Shown here: one piece after another, positions 61,265 to 64,000 of the stretch | Layout of the letters: each line of letters begins with the position of its first letter | Position numbering within the stretch: the first letter of the stretch is position 1 | Assembly: GCA_932294295.1 (NCBI GenBank) | Contig: OW028573.1 | Coordinates: forward strand, 67,867,829 to 67,931,828 | Reading direction: 5' to 3' | From: Alitta virens | Taxonomy: Eukaryota; Annelida; Polychaeta; Phyllodocida; Nereididae | DNA length: 64,000 nt | Notes under the pieces: model-generated | Seen by the model: the letters and a program-made list of their open reading frames with translations, nothing else | The model's database searches: none | What the model was told of the DNA's origin: nothing | Made by a program: the position numbers and the translations under genes

Positions 61265-61560
61265 GGTTTTCATGTCGTTGCCTTTGTCGGCTTACCAGTA
61301 TAATAAGCACCAGAAAGCCGCCACAAAGCACTTGTCTTTTACCGAGTCAAAGGCTTCACTTATAAGCCCTTTAAAACGAGAATGTTTCAGGCAGCTGCCT
61401 CCATATTTGCCTCAGCAGCTTTTTGCTTTCATCTCGCCCAGGAAAACCAGTTTTAGAAGAGCTTTGAAGAAAATTAATATGGCGGAGAATCAACTACGAA
61501 ACTGTGATTAAGGCTCACCATTTGCATACAAAATTCCACCCGAATGACGACCTTAAGCTA
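61265..61560. promoter_or_regulatory. Candidate regulatory block with POU octamer
   Basis: About ten CpG in 300 bp. Contains a perfect ATTTGCAT octamer (61520-61527), AATATGGCGGAG (YY1-type), GTGATTAAGG and GAAAATTAATATGG. A 79-codon frame (61272-61511, plus) crosses most of it and reads a mixed, Lys/Ser-rich peptide without a recognised domain, so a coding exon cannot be excluded. Confidence 0.25.
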
Positions 61561-64000
61561 GGAAAACAAAAACATCACCAGTTTACATATTCTAGTTTGC
61601 CTTTTGTTCCTGAGTAATGGCAATTGAGCAGAAAGCCCTCTGGCAACTGGCCCTAAAAGTTGCTGTTGTGAGGCTGCTGCTGTGTGTTGCTGTAGTACAT
61701 GGTTAGTGGCTGGCACCTCGGAACCAACAGCATGCAAGTTTTATTGCATCTGGCCCTCTGCTGCTGAATCCTCAATGAATCCCGGGACCTATTCCTGCTC
61801 TTACCCTGCATCTCCTGGCATCACCCTTGAATAATCATCTAAACCTACACATGCCTTCAACTTGGTTGTTTACACCAGTGTTGCAAACAATGCCATTACC
61901 TCAATGGCAGGGCTAATTGAGACATATCGTCCAGTACATCAAGACTGCAAGAGCTGCATACAACTGGAGAATGAGGGACTAAGCTGTCTTGTTGTCCTTA
62001 AAACACTATGATCACAAGGAAGCTGAAGTCCCAGGTCCTTTTATGTAGACTAGTCTCAAAATTGTCCCTAATGATGCTGTGTAAATTGCAATTAAGATGC
62101 AAGATGTATGTCACTCGCAGTAGCCGTCCACCGTAGGTCTACTAGGTCACTCACTTTCTCCAGCATTAGTGCAGGCTGCAAACTGAGCATTCACCTTTAC
62201 CGTGATTGATAGAGGCAGGTGAGCTGTGCAAGGACACAGTGGGTCAGGGGCGATGGTCACATTGCATGCCAAACTTACAGCAGGCCAGGTGAGCAGGTGT
62301 GTGCTGCTGGCTCCAGGTTTTCAAATCACCTCTCACTATCAATAACCAACACACTTAACCAAACACTGCAGTGCATAGAACAAAGACACAGAAAAGCACT
62401 TAGGCCCCCTGGCCACCAACTCCAGCCTCTCTGGGCTCTGCTGACAATCTTCCTCTGGCCCATTCTCCCAAATATAGTGCTTTGGTTTCACGAGACAACG
62501 TGCAATTGAGATTGTATGGATTAAATAGCGTGACTATGGTGCAGATTATTTTAACGAGCTTTATGGTGATTGATCATCCCATGCTGTGCTTTTCAGTGGC
62601 CATAGTAATAACCATAGTAATGGCCTGTTGGTTGCGTTTTAAGCTTAGTTTAACTGCTTTAGTGAAATGAGCATTCGGCGGCATGAAATCTGGTTGGAAA
62701 AACATAATGAGGATTATGACCATGAATACGTTCTAGGATGGTACCACAATAGGTCGGCCTTTAGCAGCTGAAAGACAGGCATCTTCATGTTGCAACGTCA
62801 TTAATTTGAAATAATCCAACCTTAATAAGGAGGCCTTTTTCCAAGTAATCAGAATCACCGTGATGTTATAAACCAAGATGCTGTCATGAATAACCATGCC
62901 AGCAGTGCCTAGCAATAGCTGCCCAGGATTGTAGTGTAATTTCCAAACTCCATTTAGCCGGCTGCTCAACATGGCTGGATTTATGAAGCCCCAGAAAGTC
63001 TTTACACATGTGTCTGCTACAAACATGTCATCCCTTTCAACAGATCAGATCCAGAGGAATCTTGCAGTCTTGTGGTGTGCCTCAGGGGGCCGTTTATCAG
63101 CTGATGGCAGGGCTGGATAGGACGACTGCCAGCACAGGAATCCACGGAATGTCCTCCGAAGGATGTGGTCCTGCCTCTAATGGTATTAGGGTTGGACCCT
63201 CCTGGTACCTGTTATTACTAACCCATTTAGTTATCATATTCATCATGAAATTCTTAGAACTCCCCAACTTAATACAGGACAGATTCAGAGCTCTAGGCAT
63301 CAGTGATGATAGGAGTAGTTCATGTTTCTCCTCAGACTATTTATCATACAATAAACACTGACAATAAAAGAAAAATATTCAATTATATCAGACCTCACCT
63401 ATCACTCCTGAAATACATTCCTTAATTTGGTGTTGGGATATTGCTGATGGATTTATGATACCAGTAATTATCCATCTTCCCGTTGGCCGTTTTTTATGAT
63501 TAAGCTCGAGCTGATATAATATCCTACAATAATTAGGAAATTTCACGTTTTACGTTTTACGTATGAATCTCAATCGCTACAGATGTACATGAAATTATGA
63601 AGTGAATTCTTTCGTATTGGACAATTTACATATTGTATTGCAATTTACAATGTCATTTTGAGCAGCGTTGGATGTTCAGACCCAGGTATTATATTTTATC
63701 GTTCTTGAGGATGGAAATCCAGATATGTGTGTCAAGTATTTATGGAAATGTGATCTTGTAACAACAGAAGGGTGCGTGGTCATTTGACCTGGGTGACCTC
63801 GTGACGTGCAAGGAGATGAGGGATTTTCTTGGTGGTCTTAGATGGCTCTCATGTCTTGCAAGGGCTTGCAAGGTATCCATGGAAACGCATCTCAGACCAA
63901 AGACCTCAGACTGTTGGAATGGTTAAGGAAACATATCGGAGGACCAGAGGGGAGCAGCAGATGTGAAGGGCTAATAGGACTTAATAGGTCTGAGGACGAG
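61561..64000. other. Non-coding stretch to the window end
   Basis: No supported gene. The 117-codon frame at 63008-63361 carries GVPQG at 63074, an RT-like pentapeptide without flanking support. A short ACGTTTTACGTTTTACGTA run lies near 63545-63561. Confidence 0.4.

Noticed and set aside
63008..63361. GVPQG at 63074 inside a 117-codon frame
   Set aside because: The pentapeptide fits CR1/jockey RTs, but no F-V before it, no LGPLLF after it and no YADD downstream.
1..64000. Known conserved microRNAs (let-7, miR-1, miR-9, miR-124, miR-92), U6, 5S or CRISPR arrays
   Set aside because: Read for their core words by eye; none was seen. The 98-bp array has no spacers, so it is not a CRISPR.

Overview
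This window looks like about 64 kb of non-coding nuclear DNA from an animal. There are no long open frames, no bacterial-type gene packing and no operons. CpG is scarce over most of the window and TG/CA is correspondingly common, which suggests a methylated genome. CpG is kept only in a few short blocks. Worn retroelement pieces of several classes and many CAG/CTG triplet tracts fit an invertebrate genome (lancelet, hemichordate, echinoderm or lophotrochozoan), but nothing here fixes the phylum and I could not run a search. No protein-coding gene could be identified with confidence. The two best candidate coding pieces, a 47-codon frame at 49344-49487 in a CpG-rich block and a 30-codon exon-like piece at 21234-21323, are weak.

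Layout. 1-4.9 kb is AT-rich and empty apart from a degenerate AT minisatellite. 4.9-5.8 kb holds a tRNA-derived SINE-like element whose tail has expanded into a 98-bp tandem array, followed by a worn Ty3/Gypsy RNase H fragment. 7.3 kb has a duplicated retroelement-like 3' end with AATAAA signals. 10-11 kb has an open frame with a CCHC zinc knuckle and a reverse transcriptase (RT) motif fragment. 12.2-12.6 kb is a decayed tandem repeat. 23.7 kb holds a second RT fragment with the same GVLQGD core. 35.3-36.4 kb, minus strand, is the richest relic: pieces of a non-LTR RT from the catalytic motif through the thumb. A plus-strand RT scrap lies next to it at 36.8 kb. 45.0-45.5 kb has an RT-like VDD scrap and long G runs that could form quadruplexes. 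49.2-49.5 kb is a sharp CpG cluster with CRE-like and E-box sites and is the best promoter candidate.

Between these, CpG-retaining or motif-rich blocks at about 21.2, 24.5, 37.4, 42.4, 58.1, 59.9 and 61.4 kb could be cis-regulatory or conserved non-coding elements in an intron or gene desert. That is an inference from composition and motifs only. A YY1-type inverted repeat at 34.8 kb and three nuclear-receptor half-sites at 5.85 kb are the sharpest single regulatory motifs.

No functioning multi-gene system was found. The main story is a graveyard of retroelements from at least three classes (SINE, non-LTR, Ty3/Gypsy; a Ty1/Copia scrap is possible) set among possible regulatory blocks.
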